The position numbers and the translations under genes are program-made. Below are positions 35,415 through 46,342 of a DNA stretch of 64,000 nucleotides, piece by piece. Under the pieces are notes generated by a model, which saw only the letters and a list, made by a program, of their open reading frames with translations, was not told the DNA's origin and made no database searches. Where the stretch lies: the NCBI GenBank assembly GCA_001466705.2, contig LATX02000196.1:526814-590813 (forward strand), read 5' to 3'. The DNA comes from Moniliophthora roreri. Taxonomy: Eukaryota; Basidiomycota; Agaricomycetes; Agaricales; Marasmiaceae. Position 1 is the stretch's first letter, and every line of letters begins with the position of its first letter.

Positions 35415-35837
35415 GGCTCTGTTTGATAGCTCTGGTTTTTGTGGCTGTACCTACCGTAGATAGTAATCAAACAAATATGACCAAACCTCGACTCTGGGCC
35501 CAGGACATTGCCATATAGAGAAGTATCTGTCGGTAAGCACCTTCTCGTACTTCCCCTTTCCAGCTTCTCGCTTCCTTATGTGGCAGCCTGAGTGGCATAC
35601 ACAAGTAGCACAGCACGACGTCGTCTAGTTGCAAGATCTGAGCGTGGATTGGGAGGCATAGCGTGGAGGGAGAAAAAGAAGCTCGTTGCAAGAGGCGCGC
35701 ATGCGCGGCAATCGATCGGTTCTCTATATGGCAATGTCCCGGGCCCAGAGTCGAGATTTGGTCATGTTTGTTTGATTACTATCTACGGTAGGTACAGCCA
35801 CAAAAACCAGAACCGGTTTTCGCTATCAAACAGAGCC
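35415..35837. mobile_element. 423 bp PIF/Harbinger-type MITE
   Basis: The element begins GGCTCTGTTTGATAG and ends with the exact inverse (CTATCAAACAGAGCC). The arms stay inversely similar for about 100 bp, through GGCTGTACCTACCGTAG and CTCTGGGCCC, allowing an indel near the tip. It is flanked by TAA on both sides (35412-35414 and 35838-35840), and the empty site TTCAGGGTCCTGG is seen in other spacers. A three-base TAA/TTA duplication with GGC-type long inverted repeats is the known signature of PIF/Harbinger (Tourist-like) elements. There is no transposase frame. Confidence 0.85.
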
Positions 35838-35840
35838 TAA

Positions 35841-36186
35841 GGGTCCTGGACAGACTTTCACATTATGTAAATTACGGATCCGGGTTAGTTTGGGCTGCCC
35901 AGTATTGGGTCTTTCACAAGTAGCCTTTATCGGGCCAATCGCAACAGAAAACGTCGTCCACAGTCACCGAAAAAAGAACGGGTTTCCCGAAGACATGGAT
36001 ACCCTCCAACCCTCTCACTCCGTATGTCCTCTTCCGAGTTCTTTAGTCTACAAGCTGACATTCTAGGTTAAAGCGGTCTTCTGCAGAAAACGCACTCGAT
36101 TCACCATCCTAAGCTGTCACCCTCGTGTCCCTTGATGGTGTCCTGACCCCCAACCGCGTGGCCGCTGACTTTAAACCTCGACCACC
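35841..36186. promoter_or_regulatory. Promoter module of locus 12
   Basis: Shared stretch with TAGCCTTTATCGGGC, CACTCCGTATGTCCTC, TTAGTCTACAAGCTGAC, GGTTAAAGCGGTCTTCTGC and TGTCACCCTCGTGT, then ACCACCATG. It is the same module as before loci 10, 11, 13 and 14. Its conservation in position and order is consistent with a promoter, but recent duplication alone could explain it. Confidence 0.45.
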
Positions 36187-37389
36187 ATGTCGAGAACAGG
36201 TTCTGCAACCGCCTTTAAATTCGAGGGTGTCATTCGCTTTCACACCAAGTCTAGGAGTGGGTGTCTTACATGTAGAAAGAGGCATATCAAAGTAAGTACG
36301 CATTAGCCATTGCTCTTCTTCCTATCGCTCACTTTGGCATGAACTTATCAGTGCGATGAAACGAAACCAGTTTGCAGGAAGTGTTATCGACGAAATCTAG
36401 AATGTGTACAGAGGCCCAAGAACGAACACAACCAGGAGCGGCAGCAGCAGCAGCAGCAGGAAATTGTGGTCCACAAACCCCTCACAGCACCGACACCGAT
36501 ACCCATGAGCATCACCTCTCGCCAAATAATGCATCATTTCACAACCGCCACTTCTGTTTCTCTCCATTCCGAACCTGGGTGCATCGATATACTGTGCACC
36601 GTGTCTCCTCAACTATCATGGGATAACCCACACCTCTTCCACTCCCTGTTATCCTGCGCTTCACTTCACCTCGGTCGGCTCTACCCCGAAGAGCCCAAGT
36701 GGATACACCTCGGTTCTGCTCATCGGAAAGCTGCGATAGCTGCTCTACCTGGTGCTACCGACCCCGATGCCAAATACCTAACGGTTGGGTTCTTGACGAC
36801 ATATACGATCTCGTCTTCATTATCCTCATCACCGAAGAATATCTTCTCACTGATGACCTCGCTGCATAACGTTTTTTCGCCCTTCGTGGGTCGTCACCTG
36901 TACGTGGGTCAGAAGGTCAAGGCTTTAGATCCGTTCTCTGCGAACCTGCAGGTGGATTTGGTGGAGGCACTGGGACATTTACAACAGATATACGACTTCC
37001 GTATGCCTGGATTTGAGTCAGAATCGGAGGAGCTTTTTGATCCAACTATCAGGGCGGCATATAGAAAAGCAGTGGAAGCACTCTATGTCGTGTACCGGCT
37101 CAGTCGAACAGGATACGAAATGAAGGGCGCCGTTTTGTGGCCAACCCTTTTCGGGGGGAAATTTCGCGATTTACTGAATGAGAGGAGACAGCGTGCGTTG
37201 GTGGTACTGTACTATTATCTGGGGATGTTGAGGTGTATAGATGAAAAGTTCTGGTGGGCGAAGGAAGCTGGGGGGTGCCAGGATTATATATATGGGTTAC
37301 TGAATGTCGTTTGGAGGGGTTGGATACTTCAATATGATGGTGTTATGAAGAATTATTCGATCGCTGATTCTACGAGGTTGACATATTGA
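36187..37389 (+). CDS. Zn2Cys6 transcription factor, array locus 12
   Basis: Predicted 380 residues. Exon 1 is 36187-36291, the intron 36292-36351 and exon 2 36352-37389. Cysteine spacing is canonical; the basic segment is CRKRHIKC, with His where most members have Arg. The linker carries an expanded glutamine run (ERQQQQQQEIV) from CAG repeats. Distinctive segments are IHLGSAHRKAAIAALPGATDPD, GRHLYVGQKVKALDPFSA and a C-terminal RCIDEKFWWAKEAGGCQDYIYG that defines, with loci 13 and 14, a subtype unlike the IGERCWWASEAG form of the others. The tail is KNYSIADSTRLTY. Confidence 0.87.
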
Positions 37390-38802
37390 AGCCAAGCCCT
37401 CATACCTGAAGTTTTGGCGGATGAAGACCGGGACACTAAATTTTTCTTCTCGCTAGGTTCATCTTAAACAGCCACGATTCAACTGGCGTAGCGTTGGAAT
37501 GGGTGATATAGCATTGACGTTGATTGGCGTTGCGCGCTAGATTTCATGCTCCTGCGAAAGCCTTGGTATATTTGCCGACGTTGCTTTAGTGTATGGCATT
37601 TTGGTCTGACCTGTAACACCGTCTACGTAGTAATATTCATGCATCAAATTACGGTTTTAACATGTACTTGAGCTGAGGACGTTTGTGACGTGCTGCGTCA
37701 CATCTGCTCTCGAACCTCGACCCCGAATTGCATCCCGGCGCGCGACAATCCTCAGTGCTTAGCTGTACACCGGTCCCTGTTTCGCTATACCAAAAGGCTC
37801 GGATGGTTTAGTACACCTGAAACGGACTGTCGACATCGTCTAAACAGCAACTGCTGCCGATGCAACTTTCCATGATTCGACGTGAAGGTCGTAGGATTGC
37901 AACACTCACTTGACACCCAGGAAAGCTGAATGGCACAGTGGGCTCGTCCTGGAGGCAGGAGGTGCATCGGAGTTTGGTCTGGGAGGTGGAGTGCTTGAGT
38001 GTTTGAGGCATGGTTTCGAGCTGGTCTCGGGTGCGTATTCTCCACTAATTTGCGTGGTTCATGGACATGATGGGCTGCTCGTCAGGTCACCGTGCTTTCC
38101 AACCTCGACCTGATTCACAATAACTCTGCTGCCTTCGAGAAGTCCCCTGAAAGTGCCTCTGCATTCATCATCGAGTTACTGCTGCTGAACTGGAACTGCA
38201 TCAAGGTGAACCAGGGCTCGAAATCAGCGAGAGCTCTGGACCTCAAAACCATCGTATTATATGGTAACGGTGGGTATCATCGTGCTTGCCCCGCTTCTCA
38301 GCAAACTCATTACTGCTGGCGGTAATGATTAAGTGTAGGAGCCAGTATAGACCCTTGTTCTCTCGCTATTCTCCCGCCATTCTCCCGGGCTGACACAGCA
38401 GCATTCAGAATCCATTTCATTGCCACCGGCCCCGATTTCTCAAGTTCAAGGTCCTGGACAGACTTCAACATTATGTAAATGATGGGTCCGAAATAGTTTG
38501 GACGGCCAGTGTTAGGCCCACTCCCGTCCTTCCCAAGTAGCCTTTATCGGGCCAATCGTAATAGAAAACGCTACCCACAGTCGCCGAAGTGAAAACAGAT
38601 CCCCCGAAGACATGGATACCCCCCAATCCTCTCACTCCGTATGTCCTCTTTCGAGTTCTTTAGTCTACAAACTGACATTTTAGGTTAAAGCGGTCTTCTG
38701 CAGAAAACGCACTCAAGTTATCATCCTAGGCTGTCACCCTCGTGTGCCTTGTTGGTATCCTGACATCCAACCGCGTGGCTGTTGACTTTGACCTCGACCA
38801 CC
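37390..38802. repeat. Long-type array spacer (locus 12 to 13)
   Basis: 3' module (to about 37925), passenger relic (about 37945-38265) and promoter module (about 38330-38802). In the relic, one frame (37910-38113) stays open across the first conserved part, then is lost. Confidence 0.55.
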
Positions 38803-40002
38803 ATGTCGACGACGGGTTCCGCGACCGCCTTTAAATTCGAGGGTGTCATTCGCTTTCACACCAAGTCTAGGAGTGGGTGTCTAACGTGTAGAAAGAGGCG
38901 CATTAAAGTAAGTACGCATCTATTGCTCTTCCTCCTACCGCTCACTTTGGCATGAACTTATCAGTGCGATGAAACGAAACCAGTTTGCAGGAAGTGTTAT
39001 CGGCGAAATCTAGAATGTGTACAGAGGCCCAAGAACGAACACAACCAGGAGCAGCAGCAGCAGGAGGAAGTTGTGGTCTACAAACCCCTCACAGCACCGA
39101 CACCGATATCCATGAGCATTACCTCCCGCCAAATAATGCATCATTTCACAACCGTCACTTCCGCCTCTTTTGATTCCGAACCTGGGTGCACTAATATAGT
39201 GTGCACCGTGCCTCCTCAGTTATCATGGAACAACCAACACCTCTTCCACGCCCTCTTATCCCTCTCAGCACTCCACCTTGGTCGAATCTACCCCAAGGAG
39301 TCCAAGTGGATATACCTTGCCTCTGCTCATCGGAAAGCTGCGATAGATGCACTACTTGGCGCTACCAGCCCTGACGCTAAGTTCGTAATGATTGGTGTCT
39401 TTGTGCTATATACGATCTCATCGTCACTATTCGCATCACCGAAGAATATCTTCTCACTGATGACCTCGCTGCATAACGTCTGCTCCCCCTTCGTGGGTAG
39501 CCGTAGTATGTATGAGGATCAGAGGTGGAAGGCTGTAGATCCGTTCTCCGTGGACATACAACCAAATTTGGTGGAGGCGCTGGAACATTTACAGCAGATA
39601 TACGACTTCCCTACGCCTGGAATTGAGTCGGAATCAGAGGAGCTTTTTGATCCAAGTATTAGGGCAGCATACAGAAAAGCAGTGGAGGCGCTCTACGTCG
39701 CATACCCGCTTAGTCAGACGGGATACGAAACAAAGTGCGCCGTTTTGTGGCCAGCGCTTTTCGGGACGAAGTTTCGTGATTTATTAAATGAGAGGAGACA
39801 GCGTGCATTGGTGGTACTGTACTACTATCTGGGGATGTTGAGGTGCATGGATGAAAAATTCTGGTGGGCGAAGGAAGCTGGGAGGTGTCAGGATTATATA
39901 TATGGGCTACTGGATATCGGTTGGAGGGGTTGGGTACTTCAATATGATGGTAGTACGAAGAATTATTCGATCGCTAATTCTACGAGGAGGTTGACATACT
40001 GA
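38803..40002 (+). CDS. Zn2Cys6 transcription factor, array locus 13
   Basis: Predicted 380 residues. Exon 1 is 38803-38907, the intron 38908-38964 (57 bp) and exon 2 38965-40002. The zinc cluster is canonical with CRKRRIKC. The linker is HNQEQQQQEEVVVYKPL. The central block differs slightly from its neighbours (LSWNNQHLFHALLSLSALHLGRIYPKESKWIY, ALLGATSPDAKFVMIGVFVLYTI) and is shared in part with locus 14 (WNNQHLFHAL). The end is of the KFWWAKEAGRCQDYIYGLLDIGW type with tail KNYSIANSTRRLTY and a TGA stop, as in loci 12 and 14, whereas the other open members end in TAG. Confidence 0.87.
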
Positions 40003-41417
40003 AGCCAAGCCGAGTGCCTTACCTGAGATTTTGGTAGATGAAGACCGGGACACTAAATTTTTTTTCTCGCTAGGTTCATCTTAAACAGCCACGATTCAAC
40101 TGGCATAGCGTTGGAATGGATGATATAGCATTGACGTTGATTGGCGTTACGCGCTAGGTTTCATGCTAGGTTTCGTGCGAAAGCCTTGATATATTTGCCG
40201 ACGATGCTTCAGTGTATGGCATTTTTGGTCTGACCTGTAGCATCGCCTACGTAGTTATATTCATCATTTAATATGAGCTGAGGACGTTTGTGACGTGCTG
40301 CGTCACATCTGCTCTCGAACCTTGACCCCGAACTGCATCCTGGCGCGCGACCATCCTCAGTGCTTAGCTGTGCGCCGGTCCCTGTTTCGTTATACCTACA
40401 ATACTTGGACGGTTTAATACTTCTGAAACGGGCTGTCGACATCGTCTAAACAGCAACTGCACCGAGATCTTACGATGCAACTCTTCGTCATTCGACGTGA
40501 AGGCCGTTGGATTGAAGTTGTTCATTTGACACTCAGAAAAGCTAAATGACACGGTGGGCTCGTCCTGGAGCCAGAAGGTACATTAGAGTTTGGTCTGGGA
40601 GGTGGAGTTTTTGAGTTGCTTGAAACATGGTTTCGGGCTAGCCTCAGGTGCGTATCTTCCACTGATTTGTGATTCATGGATATGATAGGCTGCTTGTCAG
40701 GTCACCGTGTTTTCCAGCCTCGAGCTGATTCACGATAACTCTGCTGCCTTCGAGAAGTACACTGAGAGTGCCTCTGCATGCACCATCGAGCTGCTGCTGC
40801 TGAACTGGCGCTGCATCAAGGGTACATAAGGTGAACCGGGCTCAAAATCAACGAGAGTTCCGGACCTGAAAAGCATCAAATTATATGATAACGGTGTGTA
40901 TCATCGTGCTTGCCCTGCTTCTCAGCGATCCCATAACTGCTGGCGGTAATAATTAAGTGTAGGAACCAGCATAGACCCCCGTTCTCTCGCTATTCTCCCG
41001 CTATTCTCCCGGACCGACACAGCAGCATTCAGAATCAACTTCATTACCACTAGCGCCGATTTCTCAAGTTCAGGGTCCTGGACAGACTTCGACATTATGT
41101 AAATTACGGGTCCGAAATAGTTTGGGCTGCGCAGTGTTAGATCCTTCCCAAGTAGCCTTTATCGGGCCAATCGCAGTAGAAAACGTCACCCACAGTCGCC
41201 GAAGAAAAAACGGGTCTCCCGAAGACATGGATACCCTCCAACCTCCTCGCTCCGTATGTCCTCTTTCGAGTTCTTTAGTCTACAAACTAACATTCTAGTT
41301 AAAGCGGCCCTCTGCAGAAAACGCATTCGATTCACCATCCTAAGCTGTCACCCTCGTGTGCCTTGATGGTGTTCTGACCTCCAACCGCGTGGCCGCTGAC
41401 TTTAAACCTCGACCACC
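40003..41417. repeat. Long-type array spacer (locus 13 to 14)
   Basis: 3' module (to about 40545), passenger relic (about 40555-40890) and promoter module (about 40930-41417). The relic keeps NSAAFEKYTE-like codons but has stops. Confidence 0.55.
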
Positions 41418-42612
41418 ATGTCGATAACAGGTTCCGCGACCGCCTTTAAACTCGAGGGTGTCATTCGCTTTCACACCAAGTCTAGGAGTGGGTGTCTAAC
41501 ATGTAGAAAGAGGCGCATTAAAGTAAGTATGCATCCATTGCTCTTCCTCCTATCGCTCACTTTGGCGAACTCATCAGTGCGATGAAACGAAACCAGTTTG
41601 CAGGAAGTGTTATCGGCGAGATCTAGAATGTGTACAGAGGCCCAAGAACGAACACAACCAGGAGCGGCAGCAGCAGCAGGAAATTGTGGTCTACAAACCC
41701 CTCACAGCACCGACGCCAATACCCATGGGCATCACCTCTCGCCAAATAATGCATCATTTCGCAACCGCCACTTCCACTTCTTTTAATTCCGCACCTGGGT
41801 GTACCAATATAATGTGCACTCTGCCTCCTCAGCTATCATGGAACAACCAACACCTCTTCCATGCCCTGTTATCCTGCGCCGCACTTCACCTCGGTCGGCT
41901 CTACTCCGAAGAACCCAAGTGGGTATACCTTGCCTCTGCTCATCGGAAGGCTGCGATAGATGCTCTACCTGGCGCTACCAACTCTGACGCCAAGTTCATA
42001 ATGATTGGTGTCTTTGTGCTATATACGATCTCATCGTCACTATTCTCATCACCGAAGAATATCTTCTCACTGATGACCTCGCTGCATAACGCCGGCTCCC
42101 GCTTCGTGGGTCACCGTGGTATATTTGAGGATCAAAGGATGAAGGTTGTAGATCCGTTCTCCGCGAACATGCAACCAAATTCGGTGGAGGCACTGCAACA
42201 TTTACAGCAGATATATGACTTCCCTACATCTGGAGTTGAGTCGGAATCAGAGGAGCTTGCTGATCTAGATACTAGGGCGGCATATAGAAAAGCAGTGGAA
42301 GCACTTTGTGTCGCGTACCCGCTCTGTCAGATGGGATACGAAGCGAAGGGCACCGTTTTGTGGCCAGCGCTTTTCGGGACGAAGTTTCGTGATTTATTAA
42401 ATGAAAGGAGACAGCGTGCATTGGTGGTACTGTACTACTATCTGGGGATGTTGAAGTGCATGGATGAGAAATTCTGGTGGGCGAAGGAAGCTGGGAGGTG
42501 TCAGGATTATGTATATGGGTTATTGGATGTCGGTTGGAGAGGTTGGGTATTTCAATATGATGGTAGTACGAATTATTCGATTGCTAATTCTACGAGGAGG
42601 TTGACACATTGA
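41418..42612 (+). CDS. Zn2Cys6 transcription factor, array locus 14 (last member)
   Basis: Predicted 379 residues. Exon 1 is 41418-41522, the intron 41523-41577 (55 bp, the shortest) and exon 2 41578-42612. The zinc cluster is canonical with CRKRRIKC, and the last loop reads CYRRDLEC. In the regulatory half, HNAGSRFVGHRGIFEDQRMKVVDPF and SEELADLDTRAAYRKAVEALCVAYPLCQMGYE are specific to this copy, and the end is of the KFWWAKEAG type. It closes the array: the 3' module that follows is cut short near 42850, where AT-rich transposon sequence begins. Confidence 0.87.
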
Positions 42613-42850
42613 AGTCAAGCCGAGTATCCTCATGCCTGAGATTTTGGTGGATGAAGACCGGGACACTGAAATTTTTTCTCGCCAGGTTCATCTTAAACAG
42701 CCATGATCCAAGTGGCATAGCGTTGGAATGGGCGATATAGCATTGACGTTGATTGGCGTTGCGCGTCAGGTTTCGTGCTAGGTTCCCTGTGAAAGCCTTG
42801 GTGTATTTGCCGACGTTGCTTCAGTGTTTGGCATTTTGGAATGACCTGTA
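42613..42850. repeat. Truncated array 3' module, right border of the array
   Basis: Begins like the other 3' modules and loses similarity at about 42850, after GGAATGACCTGTAAATGCATG. This marks the right edge of the tandem array. Confidence 0.55.
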
Positions 42851-43836
42851 AATGCATGAGTAGTTTTCTCCCCGAAATAATAAAAATTTTCAACCTGAGC
42901 AATGTAACCCGAGATACCGTGTTATCGTGCCTCCGACTTATTCTAGAGGACTAACCCGAGTTAAAGTGAAAATCCGGATGTGCTAACCATCGCTCAGTCT
43001 ACGAATTCAGCCTGAGATAGCTTGCAAGGATCCATGGTATCAACCTATATGCTGTTCTGTTTGTACATTTATTCAGACAGCGAGATTTTTTTGGAAACAA
43101 GTGAGAGATCTGAGATTGCGAGAATTATTGTGTATTGTGCGAGAGAAATTTGGTACTGAGCGCCGAGCAGCGAGCGAAAAAAATTAAATAGCGCGAGAAA
43201 ATAATTTGGACTCTGTCAGCTCATTGATAACAGCTTCCAACAACAACGATGGCCTTGGTCTGGGTGGAGTCACTGACCTTGATATGTACCAGTCAGCTTA
43301 TGGAAACAAAATTCAGAGGAGACTATCTAGGCTAGGCTGGAATGGAGGCTGAGGTAGTGAATCAGGATTCAGCTATTGAACTATTGGTGTGTATCTTGGT
43401 TTCTTTGCTTGTGTTCCCTGCTTTTATGTCTACTAGATTATCTAGACTCTGTTCTGACAGACATGGAATAGAGTCTCAGGATATCCAATATTCACAGTGA
43501 TCAACAGTCAACCCACATACCAAACCCTGAAGACAGACCTGATATTATCGTTCCTGTACATATATGGACTTATGCTACGCTGTGGTGTATTCCGCTTGTT
43601 AATGTGACCGGAGCTTCAAAATTTTCATCATGAGAGTTCCGAGCCACTTGCCCTTCTTTCCAGCTTATCATCAGTTATGGCAAAGCTTCCGTGCTCTTCA
43701 TGCAGTGACTGCTCTGACTATGAGTCTGATGCTGAGAATGGCAATTCCAAGAAGCCTCATTGTTGGTGTTGGCAGTATTTTCCATGATTTACTGTCTGGG
43801 AAGGATGATCAAGAAGCAGATGATATATTGGAAGAA
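42851..43836. other. AT-rich non-array DNA with possible transposon coding fragments
   Basis: Base composition changes sharply to AT-rich. A 90-codon plus frame (43630-43902) with a hydrophobic start and an acidic end (KDDQEADDILEEHLQK) runs into the inverted-repeat element at 43837. I do not recognise it. An upstream piece near 43246 reads DGLGLGGVTDLDMYQ. No complete gene can be defined. Confidence 0.3.
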
Positions 43837-44711
43837 CACCTGCAAAAAGTATGTTACATTATAATATCCTTACAACAGGATTATAAAGGTTACAACATAT
43901 GATAATAAATCCAGCTAGATTTTAAGTGTATTGTAGCCTAGTTGCAATATATTGAAATATTTTAACTGCCTTACAACCCCATTACAACTACATTACAACC
44001 CACATAGAGTCATTACAACAAGTTAAAACCCCAGTACATGCACATTATAACACAATTTCAAATATAAGTAAAGTTCTTAGTGCAACAGCATATAAAAACC
44101 CATGCAATATGACAATGTAACAAGGCTTTATTATTAGATACACCTATTTATGTTTATAATGAAACTGATTTTTAATCAATAAATAATAAGCTGGTGTGGG
44201 TAGAATAAAATGTTTTGGAGATAGGTCTTTTAGTAAAAGGGTATAATGCACTGTGTGTGTTTATAGTTATGTGGGACAGTGGTACAGTGGTTCTGAGCAC
44301 CCAGTGGCTACCAGGCTGCTGACTAATCTACTGTAAGGTTGTGGGTTTGACTCAGAGGTTGCAATGAATGGATTTTTATTTCTTTTTGTCTCTGATCTGA
44401 ATAGTCAAAATACATTATAACAGCTAAATACACTTCAATACATTTTAATAGTGATTCTGATAAGGATTTGGTATCTATTTACTGTCCAGTAGGGTTGTAA
44501 TGTAGTTGTAACATTGTCTTTAGGTTGTAATGGCATTGCAACTTATCATAATTATTATGGGACTTGTAATTATTATGGTATGTTACAACTACATTATAAC
44601 TAGGTTACCATATCTGACTTGGCATATAACAGGGTTGCTAATGGTTATGGAACTCATAATGCATTATGAGGGTTATAACCCTATTATAATGCTATGTACT
44701 TTTTGCAGGTG
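43837..44711. mobile_element. CACCTG-terminated inverted-repeat element, complete copy
   Basis: Termini are CACCTGCAAAAAGTA and the inverse TACTTTTTGCAGGTG. Subterminal regions carry many ATTACAAC / TTATAA units in both arms. The centre (about 44216-44390) has ATAGGTCTTTTAGTA, TGGTACAGTGG (A-box match) and a B-box-like GGTTTGACTCA, and closely resembles the centre of the CATCAG-terminated elements in locus 4. No target duplication is evident (AA before, AC after). There is no transposase. Confidence 0.7.
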
Positions 44712-44858
44712 ACAAACATGCCCTGTCACAAGTTTTGTCACTGAGATTCCTTCTAGCAACCTTAGGATGTTTTTTGCTATTCTCCTCAAGTGCGCCGCTT
44801 AATTATGTTGTCATGTCATGGAAACTGACTGAAGCATTCCAGCATCACAGCAGAATGC

Positions 44859-45365
44859 ATGCTTGTTCGTGTTGCTACTCATCATCTTCCATCTGTCTCA
44901 CTCATTTCCTCTGCAGATACACCGCTGCTATCTGATCTGGGGCTCCAAGAAACGGGTTGCCATACCCTTAATAGTAGCTTCGGTCCTTACGAATGGTATG
45001 TGCTAGCCGCATTACTTCAACCATCCATGTCAACATTGACAATCTACCCGACTTCAGCTACTGGACTTGTTGGTACAACCATTACCACAATTGGTGATAG
45101 AAATAGTACTAATGATTCGGGTCTCATCTTGTACGATATCGGAAATAACGTCGGTGCCGCATACCAAATTGGCCTGAGTCCTGCTATGAACTCCGTGCTC
45201 ACTTTTCTCACCGGTATGCTTCAACCTATTGCAAGACTCATATTGAGTGCTAACTCACGTATATATGAAGCCGGACGTATATGGTGGATCCATCGGCAAG
45301 TTCGGGCTCACAACATTCATACTACAAGTGACAAACTTATTCAATCAGTCTCGAAAATTATGTGA
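44859..45365 (+). CDS. Hypothetical 168-residue reading frame
   Basis: A single-exon frame that I do not recognise. It contains Thr/Ile/Gly-rich stretches (TLTIYPTSATGLVGTTITTIG) and a moderately hydrophobic segment (MNSVLTFLTGMLQPIARLIL). It has no signal peptide or catalytic motif I can name. It lies between two inverted-repeat elements in AT-rich DNA and ends 156 bases before an N join, so it may be a fragment of a larger or decayed gene, or chance. Confidence 0.25.
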   Translation: MLVRVATHHLPSVSLISSADTPLLSDLGLQETGCHTLNSSFGPYEWYVLAALLQPSMSTLTIYPTSATGLVGTTITTIGDRNSTNDSGLILYDIGNNVGAAYQIGLSPAMNSVLTFLTGMLQPIARLILSANSRIYEAGRIWWIHRQVRAHNIHTTSDKLIQSVSKIM

Positions 45366-45521
45366 GTCTGGCAGAGCCTTGGCGAGGTCGAAAGGCACTC
45401 ATCGTCCTCTCCCTCTAGACTCGAATCTGGCTCACTGTATCCAATCTTAAGCATCATGGGTTTGGTTGTGAGAAATACTACAGACATACCTCTTGACTTT
45501 TTCCCGCTTGTGGCCTTGAGN

Positions 45522-46342
45522 TTAAGTGTATTGTAGCCTAGTTGCAATATATTGAAATATTTTAACTGCCTTACAACCCCATTACAACTACATTACAACT
45601 GTCTGGAAGGATTATTTGACATTATAGCCACATTACAACCACATTACAACCCACATAGAGTCATTACAACAAGTTAAAACCCCAGTACATGCACATTATA
45701 ACACAATTTCAAATATAAGTAAAGTTCTTAGTGCAACAGCATATAAAAACCCATGCAACATGACAATGTAACAAGGCTTTATTATTAGATACACCTATTT
45801 ATGTTTATAATGAAACTGATTTTTAATCAATAGAATAAAATGTTTTGGAGATAGGTCTTTTAGTAAAAGGATATAATGCACTGTGTGTGTTTATAGTTAT
45901 GTGGCACAGTGGTACAGTGGTTCTGAGCACCCAGCAGCTACCAGGCTGCTGACTAATCTACCATAAGGTTGTGGGTTCGACTCAGAGGTTGCAATGAATG
46001 GATTTTTATTTCTTTTTTGTCTCTGATCTAAATAGTCAAAATACATTATAACAGCTAAATACACTTCAATACATTTTAATAGTGATTCTGATAAGGATTT
46101 GGTATCTATTTACTGTCCAGTAGGGTTGTAATGTAGTTGTAACATTGTCTTTAGGTTGTAATGGCATTGCAACTTATCATAATTATTATGGAACTTGTAA
46201 TTATTATAGTATGTTACAACTACATTATAACTAGGTTACCATATCTGACTTGGCATATAACAGGGTTGCTAATGGTTATGGAACTCATAATGCATTATGA
46301 GGGTTATAGCCCTATTATAATGCTACGTACTTTTTGCAGGTG
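45522..46342. mobile_element. CACCTG-terminated inverted-repeat element, second copy lacking its left end
   Basis: Starts directly after the N at 45521 with sequence matching 43922 onward and ends in TTTTTGCAGGTG. It carries an extra ACAACTGTCTGGAAGG-containing segment near 45597-45630 and a B box with the consensus C (GGTTCGACTCA). Its right flank (CAGTGTTTGG) differs from that of the first copy, so it is a separate insertion, but its left end is lost at the gap. Confidence 0.65.

Noticed and set aside
3973..42612. Biosynthetic or mating-type locus
   Set aside because: No enzymes, homeodomain, pheromone or receptor genes lie among the array copies. Only the regulator and non-coding repeats are present.
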